Positions 59,982-64,000 of a stretch of 64,000 nucleotides of DNA are shown here, in pieces. The position numbers were made by a program, and so were the translations under genes. This DNA is from Rhipicephalus microplus. Lineage: Eukaryota > Arthropoda > Arachnida > Ixodida > Ixodidae. The notes under the pieces are model-generated. The model did no database searches. It saw only the letters and a program-made list of their open reading frames with translations, and had not been told where the DNA came from. Positions within the stretch are counted from its first letter, which is position 1. Each line of letters opens with the position of its first letter. Where the stretch lies: the NCBI RefSeq assembly GCF_043290135.1, contig NC_134703.1, forward strand, positions 115,567,005 to 115,631,004. The letters are read 5' to 3'.

Positions 59982-61544
59982 ATGAAATCATACGCGGTCC
60001 TGTGGTTCTTCCTGGGAGTGATGTGTTCTGCCATGCTGACAGCGCACAGTCAAGCGTGCCGAACAGAAAGGCAACAGGTGAGCTGCCCTATATACATCGT
60101 TGAAAGTGTTATACACATTTCTCAGACATTCATTTTTATGAAACATTTTATATGAAAGGTAAACTGATGCTTTAGATTCAACATTCGGGTCAGCGTCACA
60201 GACGCCATTTTCAGAGCTAAGTTATTGTATCGAAAAGACATTCTATTTTTATGTACAGTATAACGTAGACACTATGATACGTAGCAATAATCAGGACACA
60301 ATGTAAATTAGAAAAAAACAATTGATCAGAGAAGCTTGTAGATACGCGCATTGGGAAGCTCTCCAAGGTACGCCCAGATCACAAGTGTTTTCTTTCAAGA
60401 ATTATTACACTGCGGTTGTCGCACCTAGTTGTCGCCTCCCGTCTTACGCGTGGTTCACCACGCGTAAGACGGGAGGCGACAACTAGGTGCGAACCTGTCG
60501 TTCGGGGTACGCACTGTGACTGAAACTGGGAATGGTTAAAGTGCAACGAGGGAGAGAGAATGAGCGAAACAGCAACACCGAACCGTACCCGGCACGGTGT
60601 TACTGTAACCTGCTTAAAGACCCTACTAATAGAAAATAGCCAATTAGGGAGTCGCCGGTTTAAATGTAGCTCACAGTGGGTTTTTGTGATTGAGGAATGT
60701 GCCATTCACTAGTAAACTTTAACGCCTCTTAAAGTGGAGGTGTTAAATACGAGCTGGAACAGGTCTGATGATGTTCACAGCGTAGCGGAGTTGGGTGTTG
60801 AGGAGTACAGAAAGTAAAGCATAGCATAACATAGTATAGGTTATATCGTTTAGCGAGGGTGGTATAAAGCGAAGCGAGGAATGGTGTTGTGGGAAGGTGG
60901 AGGGCAGAGGATAAAATCGTAGCATAGCCATGTCAGTATAGTATAGCAAGGGGTGTAAAATGGGAGTGAGGGTGCGAAGGAGGAAGGGTATAGAATAAAA
61001 TAGCGATGGTGAGTGGAGGTGGGAGGTCAGTTGGAGGTTGGAGGTGAGTAGGAGGTTGGAGACGGGCCAAGGGAAGAGGACGTTCCTTCTGTGCTAAACT
61101 ACGCCCATTTTCACTTTGCTTTGTATCACTTTGTATTTGCTCTGTGATGCTTCCCCTCAGCTCCAGTGTACGTTTGGCTTTACAACGTCAAGTCAAAGCC
61201 ATGCTTAATTTTACCTTTCAGTACAGTTAAAGCATTATTTACCACATTTTGCCCTCTAATGGATACGCAGTATCCTGACACTTCGCGTATTAATTTACAC
61301 GTATAGTATCGTGTACTTACCCTTATGGTGTGTCTTCGGTCGCGTCCCGCAGTGCAGTCCCCGGAACGCCTGCTGCGAAGGCCTGGCCTGCGCCCCCATG
61401 TTCTTGGACGACAAGAACCCGCAGCTCTTTTACGGCAACTGCCTGCAGTCCGTTCCGTCGTCGCTGTCGCGCTCGGAGCCTCCGAAACCCGAGAGGCCGG
61501 CCTTCTCACCGCGGGGACCAGTGCTCAGGGACAGTCAGCGCTAA
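59982..61544 (+). CDS. Secreted knottin-like (ICK) cysteine-rich peptide, two coding exons
   Basis: Exon 1 (59982-60077) and exon 2 (61353-61544) join in phase 0 across a 1,275-bp GT-AG intron (CAACAG/GTGAGC; CCCGCAG/TGCAG) to give 95 residues. A pyrimidine tract and CAG directly precede the ATG, so an upstream non-coding exon is likely. Residues 1 to about 23 (MKSYAVLWFFLGVMCSAMLT) are a signal peptide. The mature part has six cysteines (26, 33, 39, 40, 45, 62) spaced C-x6-C-x5-CC-x4-C-x16-C, the inhibitor cystine knot pattern. The tail is Ser/Pro/Arg-rich (SEPPKPERPAF) and disordered. ICK peptides act as defence peptides, protease or channel modulators, or hormones; which applies here cannot be told. 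No exact family recognised. No AATAAA is evident within about 350 bp after the stop. Confidence 0.85.
60419..60492. repeat. 74-bp perfect hairpin in the intron
   Basis: Arms of 35 bp (60419-60453 and 60458-60492) are perfectly complementary with a TTCA loop (60454-60457). The arm ends are TCGCACCTAG and CTAGGTGCGA. It lies in the intron of the secreted-peptide gene. It could form a stem in the pre-mRNA or a cruciform, or be an assembly fold-back. Confidence 0.9.
60720..61080 (+). other. Purine-rich repeated segment within the intron
   Basis: Several imperfect repeats of GGAGGTGGGAGG-like and AGCATAGCATAACATAG-like words. No element recognised. Confidence 0.4.
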
Positions 61545-64000
61545 CCCACGTCGCAGGATCGACAACCTCAGCTTCACCGGCTCCCACCATCTCACTAATC
61601 ATCCCTAGTGCTCGACCACATGCGTGACCACTGTGTGACATCCACCTTCTATACGTCTCCTTGTTTAGTGTTCTGTTGCCGCCATTCGTGTGCTTTGATG
61701 TGTGCGTGCTTTTTGCGAATAGAACAAGTAAAAGAGAAACGGCACAAGTTGACTAGCATCGGTCACACCGTTGTCAATGCGAACAGCACAACGCGTCGAC
61801 TCGGCGTTGTGGAGATTAGCCATGCGCGATGAATTTCTCGAAGGAAGTTCTTCGGGAAACAAAAAGTGGCACGATCCTGTAAATGTAAATAATAGGGTCA
61901 TTCCATGCCAAGTGTCCCAGTTCGACCATCGCAGATTCTGCCGATAAAATTTACACCGATTGCGTATACCCCATGCAGTATGGCGGCCAAACATTTTTGC
62001 TCGAAAAAAATTTTGCAAGACCGTGGCGCCCCCTCAAAGTTCGCTTGCTTTTTCCCGAAGTGTGCACAATAGAAAAACGTATATAAAACTGATATTTCTT
62101 TGCGGAACTTCAAAACAGCACGAGAGGTTCTGTGCTACTGAACTGTTCCAAAATTTTTACGTTTACCAAGCAGCTAGGCCTTTTCGCGCGCATATAACAG
62201 CCATGTGTACGTCCGATTCCCACGAGTTATCTCCCAGTAATGTTCAGTTGTTCGAACAACCGCGCACGACGTGTGAACACGCTGATGAATCCTCACCCGG
62301 CGAATAGTTGGAGGTATACATGGTAGGCAACAAACTGCTGATGGCGCCATGCTTAGATATACTACCACATCACTGAAGATGGGCAATTAGTTCGAATAAC
62401 ATCGACATTTCGGCAAATATTCCCCACAGGCAAAAATGTCTTTTCGAAAATAGCGTTGCTCTGCACACCTTGCCACCAAACATGCTTTCCTCTTCGCAAA
62501 AAAAAAAAAGAGAAAGAAAACAAGAAAAGACAAAAAAGCTTTATGCTAACCGTCCTGCTTGAGGCTTATGTCGAAATTGAGTGGTGAAAAAAAAAGAGAG
62601 AAAACGAAGCGGCGAAATACTATGCACGCAATCGTGATGACGGAAAACACGGAATCGTGACAGGCCGTGCCCCATGCACGGCTGTTCGCCTATATGTATG
62701 ACAATCGTCCGCATATCCGCTATCGCATACGGTCCCGCCTATCTGGAAGTCCCGTCTCTGAGTACGGACTTCTGTTTGCGCCCGTGACGTACCATCTTGT
62801 ACCGTCGCGGTAAACACTTTTTTTCTTTTTATCTTTTTCTCGTTACAGCGTATAGGGTGCTTGCTTTCCACGCATGGGGGGAAAAACTAAAAAAAAAAAA
62901 AAGACAGCACACAAAATAGATGGTAACGGGCGAATTTGTGAACGATTTCAAGCCGAACAAACCAGGAAAGTGAGAACCCAGACCCACTGTCATCGTGCTT
63001 CTACGAGAAGAATTGAACTGTGCGGAGATTAGTTTCCGAGCAAGTTTCCTCGTCGAAATGATATCTAGCCGCCTTCAGTCCCGACGTGTACGCCTTTGTA
63101 CACGCCCGCTGTTGCTTGCCCGTCGCGTCGAGTAATTACAAGGACAAAGCCACGCATTAGTGAGCTTCAGGTCACTTAATCCTTTGGACGCCATCTATAC
63201 GCATCAACTCGATACCACTTTGTCTAAAGGCACCCGATATTCCATTGCAACATAAATTTCATTGTGCGTTAATTTATGTGTTACAGTAATTACCTAATTA
63301 AACTGTTATCAGATATATAGTTATTCCGAAGTCATTCATCTTGTGTTTTCGAATAAATAGAATTAAATTTAATTCAGCCTAGAAATATGTTAGTGTTTCT
63401 TTGTGTCCGTTATGAGAGAAGCAATATTATACTATTGACGTGGCTCGCGGAATGTGGCTTGCCGAATGACTCGTCAAACATGTTTTTGCCTTCAGCAATG
63501 TAGTCAAACAAGAAAGTACCTTGCAAATCAAACTTGCATGAACAAATATTTATTATCCAGGAGGTTGGAACTAAACCAATGCTCAACGTGCCTTGCCCTT
63601 TCTTAGCCCCTAGAAGATGGAAATACGCAATTGTGCGTATTTCGTCTCAGAGGATTCGGCCTCCCCCGTAATCGACATGGCTCTACAGTTTACCGCAAGC
63701 GAGCGCACAGAGAAGCCCCCTATCCATACATTTAGGAAGGGTACCAAGAGTGCCCCGTTTACCTTCGGTCAGATAACTTATACCTTCATTGTTTTCAAGT
63801 ACAGGACTATGACAATGCAGGTTATTCATGAGAACGTCAGTCGATCAGCCTTCACGTTGCATACAAAGAACTGTTTACCTTCCATGATCGAAGGTAAAAA
63901 GAATACGCCAACTAAACACGAAAATAACTTTAAAGGAAAAGCGGTTCGGATCCTTACAGGTGCTACGTATTTCAAAAAAAAATATTTTATTTTAATGTTC
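61545..64000. other. 3' UTR of the peptide gene, then intergenic sequence, no further gene
   Basis: The transcript's 3' UTR continues past 61544, with no clear poly(A) signal located. GGGTCATTCCATGCCAAGTG at about 61894 may start an interspersed repeat, but no second copy is in the window. 62500-64000 shows only AT-rich sequence, poly-A runs and short unrecognised frames. Confidence 0.35.

Overview
The window looks like nuclear genomic DNA of a hard tick (Ixodidae, probably a metastriate genus such as Rhipicephalus, Dermacentor, Hyalomma or Amblyomma). The evidence is the dense tRNA-derived SINEs of the tick Ruka type, the I-like, L1/Tx1-like and CR1-like non-LTR retrotransposons, large intergenic distances, long tetranucleotide arrays and an intron-split gene for a small secreted cysteine-rich peptide. 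Nothing bacterial (operons, ribosome binding sites, CRISPR) is present. The genus is inference.

Layout. 1-6.3 kb holds two I-like LINEs head to head: a minus-strand element with ORF1 and the start of ORF2 running off the left edge, and a plus-strand element with an almost intact ORF2 (endonuclease, reverse transcriptase, RNase H) broken by one nonsense codon. 7.9-16.5 kb is a cluster of short non-autonomous elements (families A, B and E here), nested in one another, with SINEs. 17-31 kb is SINE-studded non-coding DNA, with a duplicated hairpin-bearing repeat (25.3 and 27.3 kb) and a GC/pyrimidine-rich block ending in a perfect splice donor (29.0-29.95 kb). 31.2-34.2 kb carries a family D element, an ORF1-only LINE remnant and another LINE tail. 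35.2 kb is a CR1-like 3' end. 37.3-42.6 kb is a decayed L1/Tx1-like LINE with a SINE in its 5' region and a possible LTR between its ORFs. 42.6-50.2 kb is a stack of family D, E and B elements with very long (TATC/TGTC)n, (CTGT)n and (CTA)n arrays. 52-54 kb is a dead I-like LINE. 57.2-57.9 kb is a third family A copy.

The one convincing host gene is at 59,982-61,544 (+): two coding exons joined in phase 0 encode a 95-residue secreted peptide with an inhibitor-cystine-knot (knottin) cysteine spacing. A TATA box about 720 bp upstream and a strong acceptor directly before the ATG point to a non-coding first exon. A tiny LINE insertion with a perfect target duplication lies just downstream of that TATA box.

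The most interesting result is that the commonest anonymous repeats (families A, B, D, E) appear to be one superfamily. Each has a short terminal-adjacent hairpin of the form NNNGC-G(A/G)A-GCNNN, a matching inverted copy of that motif near the other end, T/A runs at the insertion points, no target duplication, and internal mini- or microsatellites. The arm bases differ between families but co-vary within each family. This is the architecture of Helentron-associated (DINE-1/HINE-like) rolling-circle elements. Family A also carries a complete-looking Pol II core promoter, a short ORF and splice donors, as if it had captured the 5' end of a host gene.
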